Below are positions 8,418 through 16,914 of a DNA stretch of 64,000 nt, in pieces (position 1 is the stretch's first letter; each line of letters opens with the position of its first letter). Where the stretch lies: NCBI GenBank assembly GCA_021846945.1, contig JAJZVZ010000002.1, positions 1 to 64,000 of the forward strand. Direction: 5' to 3'. Position numbers and translations under genes: made by a program. The notes under the pieces were generated by a model, which was not told the origin of the DNA, did not search any database, and saw only the letters and a list, made by a program, of their open reading frames with translations. Source of the DNA: Acidobacteriota bacterium. GTDB taxonomy: Bacteria; Acidobacteriota; Terriglobia; Terriglobales; Acidobacteriaceae.

Positions 8418-9479
8418 ATGGCGGTTATACGAGATGTAATGCCCGCGTTCGACCTGCTTCAACCGGGCTCGGTTGCGGAGGCGGCAAAGCTGCTTGACCA
8501 GTACCGCGAAGACGCCTGGGTTATGGCAGGCGGAATGGATAGTCTCGACTGGCTCAAGGACCGCATCAAGAAGCCGAAAGTGCTGGTGGACCTGAGCGGC
8601 ATCGACGAGCTGAAGGGGATTCGCCAAACCAGCAAAGGCCTTGAGATCGGCTCCATGACCACGCTGACTGAGATTGCGGAACATCCCCTCGTCAGGAAGG
8701 ATTTTGGGTTGCTTGCCGAGGCCGTCTCGCTGGTGGCCTCGCCGCAGATTCGCAACCAGGCTACGATCGGCGGCAACGTCTCCCAGGATGCCCGCTGCTG
8801 GTACTACCGCGCCGGCTGGCCCTGCTACCGCGCCGGCGGCAACATTTGCTATGCCGACACGCCGGTGGGCCGCAACCGCGAGCACGCCATCTTCGGCGCA
8901 GAACGCTGTGTGGCCGTCAATCCGTCAGATTCTGCCCCGGCTCTCATCGTCCTCGATGCCGAGTTCATCATTCGGTCCAGCACGGACCATCGTGGCGTGA
9001 CCGCGGAGGATTACTTTATCGGCCCCAAGACAGACATTACGCGCATGCATTCGCTTCGGCCCGGCGAACTGCTCACGGCCATTCGCATTCCCTACACCTG
9101 GGCTGGGACAAAGTTCTACTTTGAGAAGGTGCGCGATCGCAACGTCTGGGACTTCCCGCTGATGAACGTCGCCTCGGCCATGGAGTTGACAGGCGGCAAC
9201 ATCCAGCGCATTCGCCTTGCCGTGAATGCCGTCGCCGCCCGCCCCATGCGGCTCGGCAATGTTGAAGCGGCGGTGCGTGGCAAACCGGCCAATGCCGCAA
9301 CCGGCGAGATGGCCGGCAAGATGGCTGTCCAGGGCGCTATTCCACTGCAGTTCAACGCGTATAAGATTCCGTTGATGAGAAACCTGGTAAAGCGCGCCAT
9401 TGTTGGCGCTTCACCCCGGCAAGCCGAAAACGCGCTTGCTCGGGATCCCGGCGTTCAGGAGGCGGCATGGACTTCATAA
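8418..9479 (+). CDS. FAD-binding subunit of molybdenum hydroxylase
   Basis: A 353-residue protein of the CO dehydrogenase flavoprotein/XdhB type. The N-terminal FAD-binding domain shows AGGMDSLDWLKDR, the IGSMTTLTEI segment and the dinucleotide-binding RNQATIGGNVSQDARCWYY. The C-terminal domain (from about residue 230) is the CO_deh_flav_C fold (FYFEKVRDRNVWDFPLMNVA). A Cys/Tyr-rich insert (CWYYRAGWPCYRAGGNICY) after the FAD motif is a feature of a subgroup of these flavoproteins. It is preceded by GGAGAG and its 3' end overlaps the cytochrome b gene by 13 bases. Confidence 0.9.
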   Translation: MAVIRDVMPAFDLLQPGSVAEAAKLLDQYREDAWVMAGGMDSLDWLKDRIKKPKVLVDLSGIDELKGIRQTSKGLEIGSMTTLTEIAEHPLVRKDFGLLAEAVSLVASPQIRNQATIGGNVSQDARCWYYRAGWPCYRAGGNICYADTPVGRNREHAIFGAERCVAVNPSDSAPALIVLDAEFIIRSSTDHRGVTAEDYFIGPKTDITRMHSLRPGELLTAIRIPYTWAGTKFYFEKVRDRNVWDFPLMNVASAMELTGGNIQRIRLAVNAVAARPMRLGNVEAAVRGKPANAATGEMAGKMAVQGAIPLQFNAYKIPLMRNLVKRAIVGASPRQAENALARDPGVQEAAWTS

Positions 9480-10339
9480 CGTGGGCAACAGGTCCGTGGG
9501 GACGTTCAATTCCCATCCACATAGCGTGGAGTTTGATGTGGTGGGCGGTGATCGCTGGATTGGGCTTCATGATCGTGCACGCGCTCTACGTGATCATCGT
9601 TGCCCCACCCAAAAAGTTCGCCAAGTTTGAGAAGGGCGTCGAGTCCGCCAACGCGGGGGCCATCCCTGAGCGTGTTCAACGTCACTCGCTGGCCGCGCGC
9701 GCTTTTCACTGGATCATGGCGGTCTCGATGTTCACGCTGCTCTTCACCGCATTTCTGCCCAAGGTGGGCGTGCACTTCAACTGGGTGCTCTATCACTGGA
9801 TCGCGGGCTGCGTGCTGACGGTGTCGATCGTCTTCCACATCATCCACGCCTCGTTTTACATGGACTTCTGGTCGATCTGGCCCGACCGCACCGACCTGCG
9901 CGACGCCTCGCGCCGTGTGCTGCGGTTCTTCGGCAAACCTGCCCCGCCGCCCTCGCGCTTCGCCAAGTATCCCCTGGAGAACAAGTTCTATCACGGGGTT
10001 ATCATGCTGGCGGCGCTGGCTGTCGCCGTGACCGGTTTGTTCATGATGAAGCGCGTGGAAACTATCTTTTTCACACGCAATCCCTATCTGTTTAGCGATA
10101 TGACGTGGGGTCTGATGTACGTGCTGCACGGGCTGGCCGGCGTGGGCCTCATCGCATTGGTGATGGTACACGTCTACATGGGAATCCGGCCGGAAAAGCT
10201 CCCCATCACCAAGTCGATGATCTTCGGTTGGATGAGCCGCGATTTCTACCTGGAGGAGCACGATCCCGAGCGCTGGGCTGTCAAGGGCTCATCGCCATCT
10301 CAAGAGAAACGGGGCTATGCCGCAAGCGATGCCGACTGA
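9467..10339 (+). CDS. Cytochrome b561/formate-dehydrogenase-gamma-like membrane subunit
   Basis: A 290-residue membrane protein with about five hydrophobic segments: an N-terminal helix plus a four-helix core. The core carries His residues typical of di-heme b cytochromes of the FdhI/HupC type (AARAFHWIMAVSM, VLYHWIAGCVLTVSIVFHIIHA, NKFYHGVIML, VLHGLAGVGLIALVMVHVYMG). It probably takes electrons from the exported molybdenum hydroxylase to the quinone pool. The overlap with the FAD gene indicates translational coupling. A cytochrome b in a xanthine-dehydrogenase-family operon is unusual; most such enzymes use soluble acceptors or c-type cytochromes. Confidence 0.85.
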   Translation: MDFITWATGPWGRSIPIHIAWSLMWWAVIAGLGFMIVHALYVIIVAPPKKFAKFEKGVESANAGAIPERVQRHSLAARAFHWIMAVSMFTLLFTAFLPKVGVHFNWVLYHWIAGCVLTVSIVFHIIHASFYMDFWSIWPDRTDLRDASRRVLRFFGKPAPPPSRFAKYPLENKFYHGVIMLAALAVAVTGLFMMKRVETIFFTRNPYLFSDMTWGLMYVLHGLAGVGLIALVMVHVYMGIRPEKLPITKSMIFGWMSRDFYLEEHDPERWAVKGSSPSQEKRGYAASDAD

Positions 10340-10751
10340 TATTCAAGAACGTTGTGAAATCATCGAAGAATCCTACGAGTTCACGCTTTCCTTCGCCGCG
10401 CGTGGACTCTCCAGCGAAGAAGACGCCGATCACGGCACACAGATCCGGTATTATCTGGGACGCACCGCCGAGGCGATCGCCGGCCTGCAAGCAAGCTGCG
10501 CCGCGGCGATCCACGAGGAACATCTGGCCCCCGCCGAGCGCTACGAGGCATTTTTCAAGGTGCTGGCGCGTGACGCGCAGGATGCGCTGGCCGCTGTCGA
10601 ACTGGTGCTGGCCCAGCCCGTCATCAGCTCGCAACTCGTAGACAACCTGAATGCGTCGATCCATCTGCGCGCCCTGCTGACGGACCTGTTTCTCGTCACC
10701 GAACTGCTGGAACTGCGTCAGACTCGCGCCAGGGCCCTGGCGTCGAATTGA
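10317..10751 (+). CDS. Hypothetical helical protein, last gene of the molybdenum hydroxylase operon
   Basis: A 144-residue protein not recognised by family. It appears all-helical and soluble, rich in Ala, Leu, Glu and Arg, with no signal peptide, membrane segment or metal motif. It overlaps the cytochrome b gene by 23 bases, so translation is probably coupled; a second in-frame ATG is at 10329. By position it may be an assembly or maturation chaperone for the Mo enzyme, as small cytosolic helical proteins often are in exported redox operons, but nothing in the sequence proves this. Confidence 0.7.
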   Translation: MPQAMPTDIQERCEIIEESYEFTLSFAARGLSSEEDADHGTQIRYYLGRTAEAIAGLQASCAAAIHEEHLAPAERYEAFFKVLARDAQDALAAVELVLAQPVISSQLVDNLNASIHLRALLTDLFLVTELLELRQTRARALASN

Positions 10752-11079
10752 ATCGAGCGTGTTTTGACAACCCGCCTTGCGTCAGGGATGGCCTCGGTTT
10801 GCGTTGGTGAGCGGGTTCGGCTGGGAAAAGCGCGCTGGAACTCGTCAGGCTGCCGAGAAACGCGGAACGACAGTCGAATTGAAGCTGGCGCTCTTGCAAA
10901 GGGCTGAAGCCTGTGCCTTGTTTTGTTGCACTTGCGGCACGGCTGCAGCTATGTCCTGTTACCAGATCGTGCCCGCCGTCGACTTTTTCCGCGACATGTT
11001 CAGCCCCTGTGCGATCAAAGTTCTTGGCCGCCGCTCACGTTTTGCATAACGCGCAGGCCTCCATCGCAGTACGATGCCC
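10752..11079. other. Convergent intergenic region with a degenerate repeat
   Basis: This lies between the plus-strand operon and the minus-strand mscS. No supported gene. It contains a diverged copy (about 10900-10957) of the intergenic repeat also seen at 16818-16879: a gggctgaagcc element followed about 40 bases later by cggcacggctgcagctatgtcct. Confidence 0.45.
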
Positions 11080-12081
11080 CTATTCGCCAGTGAAAGGATT
11101 TGTTTCCTGCGGCTTGAGCAGAGTGGGATCGGCCTTTGGCGCGGCCTCTGCCGCAGCCTGGCCGCGCCCTGCGGGAACCGGATCGCCGAAGGACTGGAAG
11201 ACGCGGTAGGGATCGCCGGGCAGCAGGTGGTGTTCTTCCAGCGCCAGGCGCACGCGGCGGCGGAACTCGCGGATTGGCCCGTACTGCTTGGTGGCCTGGG
11301 TCTTGAAGACCACCGGGAAGATGATTTCGGAGCCTTTGATTGCGTCCATGCCCAGGACCTGCGGGTCATCGACAAACAACTGCCGGAACTGGTCGCTGTT
11401 GCGGATGCTCATGGCGATCCCTTTTAACAGGTCCATCACTTTATTCGGATCAGCGGAGTAGTCCACGCTCACGTTCACCGTCGCCACCGAGAAGCCCACG
11501 TTCTGATTGGCTACCGTCGTGATCTGCGAATTCGGAATGATGTAGAGTGTTCCGTCGTATCCGCGCACGGACGTTTTGCGCAACGTCATTGCCTCGATGT
11601 TTCCGCTTACGCCGGCGATGATCACGGCATCGCCGACGTTGAACTGGCCTTCGACCAGGATCAGGATGCCGTTGAACATATCCTTGACGATGTTCTGCGC
11701 GGCCAGGCCGATGGCGACCCCGGCTATCCCTGCCGAAGCCAGCAGAGGCGCCAGGTCGAATCCCAGGGCGTCAAGGGCCTGCATGCCCGCAATCAGGCCG
11801 ATGACCGTCAGCCCCGTGGCGCGGATGACCCCGGCCAGCGTCTTGACCTGGGCTAGTTGTCCGGCGCCTACCGCGTGCTGCTCGGCTACGCGAATCATGC
11901 GGTGCGTGATGACGCGCAGCAGCCGGCTGAGCAGGAAGGCGATCAGCGCGATCACAATCAGCCGCGGCAGCGTCGTGTGGATAAACTCCTGACCGTCGGT
12001 TGACCATTCATTCAGTAACTTCTCCAGAAAACCACCTTCGGCAGGCGATGCCATTTTTACTGTCATCAAAATCGAAAGCAT
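11080..12081 (-). CDS. Small-conductance mechanosensitive channel (MscS family)
   Basis: A 333-residue protein. After an N-terminal periplasmic/helical part come two to three transmembrane helices (IVIALIAFLLSRLL; AGVIRATGLTVIGLIAGM) and the pore-lining third helix, seen as LLASAGIAGVAIGLAAQNIVKDMFNGILILVEGQF. The beta-domain follows with VGDAVIIAGVSGNIEAMTLRKTSVR and IPNSQI. It opens under membrane tension to release solutes on osmotic downshock. The C-terminal 40 residues (RGQAAAEAAPKADP...) are low-complexity and not part of the fold. It is a single gene, divergent from the small secreted-protein cluster. Confidence 0.92.
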   Translation of the reverse strand: MLSILMTVKMASPAEGGFLEKLLNEWSTDGQEFIHTTLPRLIVIALIAFLLSRLLRVITHRMIRVAEQHAVGAGQLAQVKTLAGVIRATGLTVIGLIAGMQALDALGFDLAPLLASAGIAGVAIGLAAQNIVKDMFNGILILVEGQFNVGDAVIIAGVSGNIEAMTLRKTSVRGYDGTLYIIPNSQITTVANQNVGFSVATVNVSVDYSADPNKVMDLLKGIAMSIRNSDQFRQLFVDDPQVLGMDAIKGSEIIFPVVFKTQATKQYGPIREFRRRVRLALEEHHLLPGDPYRVFQSFGDPVPAGRGQAAAEAAPKADPTLLKPQETNPFTGE

Positions 12082-12200
12082 GCGACGCTCCTTATTTCAG
12101 GCTACACGCTGCGTACCTCAGGCTGCACTCTACGTCTCAATAATCGGAAATCCCCAGAGGTCTACCCAGATACGCCCCTGCCGTCAGGGGGAGGTGGACT

Positions 12201-12638
12201 ATGGCACCGCGATGCAACAATAGCGCAGGCATTCCGCGACGCTTACGATCCAGGGTGATGATCATCTGCGTCGTTGCCGGGCTGGCCGCCGCCGCTGGAT
12301 GCGGTGCCAGCCAGGAACCCGTACGAAGAAATGCGCAACTGATCCAGGCTCCACCGGCCGTGGCCCAGAGCTCCGCGCCCAGCACCCAGATGCAGGATTC
12401 CGCGCAGCCAACTATCCGGCGGAGTGATGATAAATCCGCAGATGGACGCAAGAAACTATTTGCTGCCGGCTGCGCTGATCTCTTGAGGCTGGCAAACGAA
12501 CTGAAGACCCAGGTGGATAAGGCCACGGCCGACGTGCTCTCGGTCGGCGCAATCCGCAAGGCTGACGCGATCGAGCAGTTGGCACGCAAATTGAGAGAGC
12601 AAATGAAATCAGCCGATCCGGGGGCTGTCCAGCACTGA
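12201..12638 (+). CDS. Small putative lipoprotein, paralogue type A (copy 1)
   Basis: A 145-residue protein of unknown function. A basic N-region (RRLRSR) and hydrophobic core end in GLAAAAGC, a lipobox-like sequence with Cys34, suggesting a lipoprotein; an internal start at Met20 (base 12258) is possible. After a Gln/Ser/Pro-rich linker comes a helical domain with CADLLRLANELKTQVDKAT, DVLSV, IRKADAIEQLARKLREQ. The same module occurs in the gene at 13295 (type A copy 2), and a related one in the two type B genes between and after them. First member of an A-B-A-B cluster. Confidence 0.7.
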   Translation: MAPRCNNSAGIPRRLRSRVMIICVVAGLAAAAGCGASQEPVRRNAQLIQAPPAVAQSSAPSTQMQDSAQPTIRRSDDKSADGRKKLFAAGCADLLRLANELKTQVDKATADVLSVGAIRKADAIEQLARKLREQMKSADPGAVQH

Positions 12639-12681
12639 GAGGCCGAGTGGCGTGAAAACAACGCGCTGGGGGGGGTGCGAG

Positions 12682-13185
12682 ATGAACGGTGTTCGATCAG
12701 GATGCTTTGGCTGGCTCAGGAGCCGGGCGGCCCGCGCATTGCTGCCGGCGCTTTCTCTCAGGATTCTGCTGCTCATCGCACTGGCTGCGCCATGTGGCGC
12801 GCAATATACGCCTGGGTCCAGCCAGCCGTACGCGGGTCAGATCGCGCGGCAGAGAAGCCAAATGGTGCTTCAGGATCTGGGCCGGCTTGCTCCCTACCAG
12901 GAAGGCCAGGACATTATCATTAGCATGCAATTACGGCAGCTTGTTGCCGCGCGGCAGAAGTCGATCGCAAGCCACACCAAGAAGCTGCTCAAGCTCGCTG
13001 CCGAACTGAATGCCGAGCTGGCAAACGCTGACTCCCAGGCCCCCACCGAGGCGCAGCTTCGCAAAATCGCGGAGATTCAAAAGCTTGCACACAGCATCCG
13101 AAAGGATATAAGCGTCCCCATCACCATGCCCCGGAACCGGATGGTTCCTTTGCTTCCCGCTCCCTTTCCACCGCGTCGCAGGTAG
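12682..13185 (+). CDS. Small secreted protein, paralogue type B (copy 1)
   Basis: A 167-residue protein from the ATG at 12682; a GTG at 12652 is in frame but less likely. A signal peptide (ALSLRILLLIALAAPCGA-QY) is followed by a predicted coiled or helical domain: ARQKSIASHTKKLLKLAAELNAEL, a short acidic linker, then LRKIAEIQKLAHSIRKDI. The C-terminus is Pro/Arg-rich. It aligns closely to the gene at 13849 and more distantly to the type A genes (LLxLAxELxxxV ... RKxxxIExLA). No catalytic motif is visible; the protein is probably periplasmic. Confidence 0.7.
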   Translation: MNGVRSGCFGWLRSRAARALLPALSLRILLLIALAAPCGAQYTPGSSQPYAGQIARQRSQMVLQDLGRLAPYQEGQDIIISMQLRQLVAARQKSIASHTKKLLKLAAELNAELANADSQAPTEAQLRKIAEIQKLAHSIRKDISVPITMPRNRMVPLLPAPFPPRRR

Positions 13186-13294
13186 CTGAGGGCACTCCCA
13201 ACTTCCGGGCTCTCGGACTAGACTAGAGGCAGAGCTGGCTGCCTGCCCGGCGGCTTGGCGGCTATGAACTTCGGGCTCGGCGCGGAGGTCGACC

Positions 13295-13798
13295 ATGAGT
13301 GCTCGGCGCATGGTTGCAGCAAAGATTTGGCGTCTGTTGCGGGCCAGAGCAGCGTGGAACTGTACGCTTGCGGCGTTGGTTGCCATCCTCATCCGGCCGG
13401 CAATTGCGCAGAATCAATTGCGGTTTCCCACGGAATCCTCCCATTCTGAGACACCTTCGACCCCAAACCCTGTTGCGGTGGCATTGGCTGCGGCCGGCAT
13501 TGAGCGGGCAGTTGCCGTCGCCCAGTCACGAAAGGCCCCGCAATCGACGCCGGCGCCGGTCGAAGCACCATCAGCGCAGCAAGTAGACGGTGTCCCGGCC
13601 GATCTCGTGGAAAACCAGGAGATCGCCAGCGCGTGCGCCGACCTGCTCAGGATGGCCACGGATCTGAAGGCCGAGGTGGATAAGACTACCAAGGACACAT
13701 TGTCGGTGCCGGTCGTGCGCAAAGCCGGCGAAATCGAGGCATTCGCACGCAAACTGAGAGAGCAGGATCGAACGAAGGAAAAGGCGGGAAACCGGTAA
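13295..13798 (+). CDS. Small secreted protein, paralogue type A (copy 2)
   Basis: A 167-residue protein with a signal peptide ending near LVAILIRPAIA-QNQ rather than a lipobox, so unlike copy 1 it is probably soluble in the periplasm. An Ala/Pro/Ser-rich linker leads to the A-type helical module: CADLLRMATDLKAEVDKTT, DTLSV, VRKAGEIEAFARKLREQ. The single Cys of the module (Cys-Ala-Asp-Leu-Leu) is conserved in both A copies. Function unknown. Together with the next gene it repeats the preceding A-B pair, which points to a tandem duplication of a two-gene unit. Confidence 0.7.
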   Translation: MSARRMVAAKIWRLLRARAAWNCTLAALVAILIRPAIAQNQLRFPTESSHSETPSTPNPVAVALAAAGIERAVAVAQSRKAPQSTPAPVEAPSAQQVDGVPADLVENQEIASACADLLRMATDLKAEVDKTTKDTLSVPVVRKAGEIEAFARKLREQDRTKEKAGNR

Positions 13799-13848
13799 TC
13801 AGCCGGTTCGGGGCACGGGCTATGAATCAGTTGTGAGGATACATTGCT

Positions 13849-14337
13849 GTGAATCGGATTGGCATTCGAATCGTGGGCCACTTCACTTGTGTCGCGCGGA
13901 AGCTTGGCCGGCGACTCGCGCTTGTTTTGCTCGCGTCCGTGGGGGTGCTGCTGGCGCTGCCCGCCGCCGCGCAGAACGGTGGTCAGCCTTATCCCCTTCC
14001 GCATCTTGCCTCACCCCAGGACCTGCAGCAGCCGTTTCCCCCGATTGATCAGGAAGATCCGGCGATAGCGGAAAGGCGGCTCGACCAGCTCAACGTGGCC
14101 CGGCAAAAGTCCGTGGTGGACAAGACCAACAAGCTGCTCAAGCTGGCCGAGGAGCTGAACGCAGAGGTCCGCCGCTCCCGTCGCGGCGAGCTGACCCCCG
14201 GCGAGCTTCATAAGATCGCTGAAATCCAGAAGCTTGCACACGGCGTCAAGGAAGAGATGACAATGGTCGTTGGCGGCGCAAACCCCTTTCTGGATGCAAC
14301 CCCACCGCCGCCTCCTACCCTTCCATTCTCAAATTAG
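13849..14337 (+). CDS. Small secreted protein, paralogue type B (copy 2)
   Basis: A 162-residue protein from a GTG start with GAGGA 9-10 bases upstream. The signal peptide (LALVLLASVGVLLALPAAA-QN) is followed by the B module: ARQKSVVDKTNKLLKLAEELNAEV, then LTPGELHKIAEIQKLAHGVKEEM. The C-terminus is Pro-rich (PPPPPTLPF). It matches the gene at 12682 through both helices. The repeated heptad-like Leu pattern suggests helical hairpins or coiled coils. No enzyme motif is seen; the role is unknown. Confidence 0.7.
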   Translation: MNRIGIRIVGHFTCVARKLGRRLALVLLASVGVLLALPAAAQNGGQPYPLPHLASPQDLQQPFPPIDQEDPAIAERRLDQLNVARQKSVVDKTNKLLKLAEELNAEVRRSRRGELTPGELHKIAEIQKLAHGVKEEMTMVVGGANPFLDATPPPPPTLPFSN

Positions 14338-14417
14338 TTCCTGATGCGCCCTTGGGTCTCATTATCTGGAAGAACCGCCTGTACGATCGGGTGCTGTTGG
14401 GCCGCAAGGCGGATTGG

Positions 14418-14423
14418 TACAAT
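14418..14423 (+). promoter_or_regulatory. Possible -10 box upstream of the fused E1 gene
   Basis: TACAAT (5 of 6 to TATAAT), preceded by a TG three bases earlier, lies 48 bases before the ATG at 14471. A partial -35 (TTGGGC at 14397) stands at a short 15-base spacing, so the assignment is weak. Confidence 0.25.
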
Positions 14424-14470
14424 CATGCGTGAGTCTTGAAAAGACTCGGTTTTTGGGGAGAGTGAAGGGA

Positions 14471-16675
14471 ATGGAATTGGCTGTTTCCAGCATTCGCGCG
14501 TCCCGGATGGCTGAGTTTGGGGGCGCGCTGGGTCCTCAACATCTGGTCGAGATGTACCGGCTCATGTTTCTCTCCCGTGCCCTCGACGACCGCGAAATCC
14601 TGCTCAAGCGTCAGCAGAAGACCTACTTCCAGATCTCCTGCGCCGGCCACGAAGCGCTCCAGGTAGGCGCCGGCCTCGCTCTGCGCCCCGGCTATGACTG
14701 GTTCTTCCCCTATTACCGCGACCGCGCTCTTTGCCTGGCCGTGGGCGTGTCGCCGGAAGAGATGATGCTGCAGGCCGTTGGCGCGGCCACCGACCCGGCC
14801 AGCGGCGGCCGCCAGATGCCCACCCACTGGAGCAACCGCGCATTGCATGTCGTCAGTACCTCCTCGGCGACCACCACGCAACTGCTTCATGCCGTGGGCT
14901 GTGCGGAGGCAGGCAGGTACTTCAGCCGCTATCCCGAGGCAGCCGCAAAAGCCGAGGGCGACTACCGCGCTTTCCGTGACGTTACCTTCCACGGCGATGA
15001 GGTCGTCCTTACCTGCCTTGGCGAGGGTTCCACCTCCGAGGGCGAGTTCTGGGAGGCGTTGAATACTGCCTCGAACAAAAAGCTTCCTGTCATCTTCTGC
15101 GTTGAAGACAATGGCTACGCCATCAGCGTGCCGGTCGAGTTCAATACGCCCGGCGGCAACATCTCCCACCTCGTCGCCAACTTTCCCAACTTCCATTTTG
15201 AGGAAGTCGACGGTACCGATCCGGAGGCGTGTCTGCGTGCTTTTCAGGCTGCGGCCGAACACTGCCGCGCCGGCCTTGGCCCGGCCTTTATTCACGGCCA
15301 TTGCATGCGGGCCTATTCCCACTCCCTCTCTGACGATGACCGCCTCTATCGCCCCAAGGCCGAGCGCGAAGCCGACGCGCTGCGCGACCCGATCGCCAAG
15401 ATGCAGATGCGGCTTCTGCGCGAGGGGATCCTCACCGCCAACCAGATCGACGAGTTGGAGAAGTCGATAGAACGCGTCGCCATCGAGGCCGGAGAGCATG
15501 CGCTCAAGGCCCCGCTGCCGCCGGTGAATGGAATCACCACGCACGTCTACTCCGAGGACCTTGACCCCACCAGCGCAGCCTTTGCTACCGAGCAGGCGCA
15601 GGCCCCTGCAAAAGCCAGCGGACAAAAGGCCAACGGATCCAAGGGCGCCGAGCCGCGCACCATGTCCGACCTGATCAACGCCTGCCTACACGATGAAATG
15701 AGCCGCGATCCGCGCATTGTCGTCTTTGGCGAGGACGTGGCCGACGCCAGCCGTGAAACAGCGCTGGCCGAGGTCAAAGGCAAGGGCGGTGTCTTCAAGC
15801 TCACCGCAGGCCTGCAGACAAAGTACGGCTCCGACCGCGTCTTCAACTCGCCGCTGGCCGAAGCCAATATCGTCGGCCGGGCGGTTGGCTACGCCGTCCG
15901 CGGCATGAAGCCGGTTGTCGAGGTGCAGTTCTTCGATTACATCTGGCCCGCGATGCACCAGATTCGCAACGAGCTTTCCGTCATGCGCTGGCGCTCCAAC
16001 GGCGGCTGGGCGGCGCCGATCGTGCTGCGCGTGCCCATCGGCGGCTACCTCAGCGGCGGCGCTATCTACCACTCGCAATGCGGAGAAAGCATCTTTACGC
16101 ACATACCCGGTCTGCGCGTCGTCTTTCCTTCCAATGCTCTTGACGCCAACGGCCTGCTCCGTACCGCCATTCGCTGCGACGATCCGGTGCTGTTCCTGGA
16201 GCACAAGCGGCTTTACCGCGAAGCCTACGGCCGCGCGCCTTATCCCGGGCCGGAGTTCGCCATCCCGTTCGGAAAAGCCAAGGTGGTTCGTCCCGGCACC
16301 GACATGACGCTGATTACCTACGGCGCCATCGTGCCCCGCGCCTTGCAGGCGGCGCAGCAGGCGCAGCGCCAGCACGGCATCGAGGTGGAGATCGTCGATC
16401 TGCGCACCTTGAGCCCGTATGACTGGGAGGCCATCGCCGCTTCGGTACGCAAGACCAGCCGTGTCATCGTGGCCCACGAAGACGTGCTGAGCTGGGGCTA
16501 CGGCGCCGAGATCGCGGCCCGCATCGCCGATGAGCTTTTCCAGGACCTGGACGCGCCGGTCCGGCGCATCGGCGCAATGGACACCTTCGTGGCATACCAG
16601 CCGGTGCTTGAGGACGCCATCCTGCCCCAGCCGGAAGGCATCCTGAAAGCAATTATGGAACTGAAGGCGTATTAA
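14471..16675 (+). CDS. Fused alpha/beta 2-oxoacid dehydrogenase E1 (thiamine-diphosphate dependent)
   Basis: A 734-residue protein from the ATG at 14471 (GAAGGG just upstream); a TTG at 14414 would add 19 residues. The N-terminal half (~1-370) is an E1-alpha with the ThDP motif [17 protein letters not shown] ... [10 protein letters not shown] linker rich in Ala/Lys/Gly ([18 protein letters not shown]) leads to an E1-beta half with the family-typical [26 protein letters not shown] and [15 protein letters not shown]. Pyruvate, branched-chain and acetoin E1s share this fold; substrate is uncertain, with branched-chain 2-oxoacids or pyruvate most likely. E2 and E3 are not in the window, so the complex is assembled from dispersed genes. 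Confidence 0.88.
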   Translation: MELAVSSIRASRMAEFGGALGPQHLVEMYRLMFLSRALDDREILLKRQQKTYFQISCAGHEALQVGAGLALRPGYDWFFPYYRDRALCLAVGVSPEEMMLQAVGAATDPASGGRQMPTHWSNRALHVVSTSSATTTQLLHAVGCAEAGRYFSRYPEAAAKAEGDYRAFRDVTFHGDEVVLTCLGEGSTSEGEFWEALNTASNKKLPVIFCVEDNGYAISVPVEFNTPGGNISHLVANFPNFHFEEVDGTDPEACLRAFQAAAEHCRAGLGPAFIHGHCMRAYSHSLSDDDRLYRPKAEREADALRDPIAKMQMRLLREGILTANQIDELEKSIERVAIEAGEHALKAPLPPVNGITTHVYSEDLDPTSAAFATEQAQAPAKASGQKANGSKGAEPRTMSDLINACLHDEMSRDPRIVVFGEDVADASRETALAEVKGKGGVFKLTAGLQTKYGSDRVFNSPLAEANIVGRAVGYAVRGMKPVVEVQFFDYIWPAMHQIRNELSVMRWRSNGGWAAPIVLRVPIGGYLSGGAIYHSQCGESIFTHIPGLRVVFPSNALDANGLLRTAIRCDDPVLFLEHKRLYREAYGRAPYPGPEFAIPFGKAKVVRPGTDMTLITYGAIVPRALQAAQQAQRQHGIEVEIVDLRTLSPYDWEAIAASVRKTSRVIVAHEDVLSWGYGAEIAARIADELFQDLDAPVRRIGAMDTFVAYQPVLEDAILPQPEGILKAIMELKAY

Positions 16676-16704
16676 CAGACTGCGGTAAGTCCTGATCGGG
16701 TGCT

Positions 16705-16737
16705 GGGTGCCCCGGGTCTCGATTCTGAGACCCGGGA
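16705..16737. terminator. Hairpin between convergent genes; dispersed GGGTGCCCCGGGTC repeat, copy 1
   Basis: CCCGGGTCTC (16711-16720), a 6-base loop and GAGACCCGGG (16727-16736) form a perfect 10-bp stem. It lies 35 bases after the E1 stop, in the convergent gap before gmhB. There is no U-run. The same 33-base block recurs with four changes at 23301-23333, and a related hairpin lies at 47364-47409, so this is a repeat element as well as a possible transcription stop. Confidence 0.6.
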
Positions 16738-16817
16738 GGCTACAGAATCAGACGGTCCCAGGGTAGTCCGCCACAAATGCGCGACATTATCGGATAGCCG
16801 CCGGAGTAGAACGCGGC

Positions 16818-16879
16818 AGGGGCTAAAGCCCCAATTCTCAAGATTTCGGACTTTCCGGCGCGACTGAAGTCATGCCCTT
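16818..16879. repeat. Intergenic repeat element, copy 1
   Basis: A small palindrome AGGGGCTAAAGCCCC (16818-16832) is followed about 25 bases later by CGGCGCGACTGAAGTCATGCCCTT (16856-16879). The core CGACTGAAGTCATGCCCT (16861-16878) recurs exactly at 38371-38388, and a diverged copy of both parts lies at about 10900-10957. Elements of this look are scattered in acidobacterial intergenic DNA, to my recollection. Function unknown. Confidence 0.5.
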
Positions 16880-16914
16880 TTACAACGCATTCGAGATCAG
16901 ATTCGCGGTGGGCT

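Noticed and set aside
6972..8885. 637-residue minus-strand frame opposite the molybdenum hydroxylase genes
   Set aside because: Lies wholly antisense to genes with clear domains; its composition (Arg/His/Ala-rich) is typical of GC-rich shadow frames.
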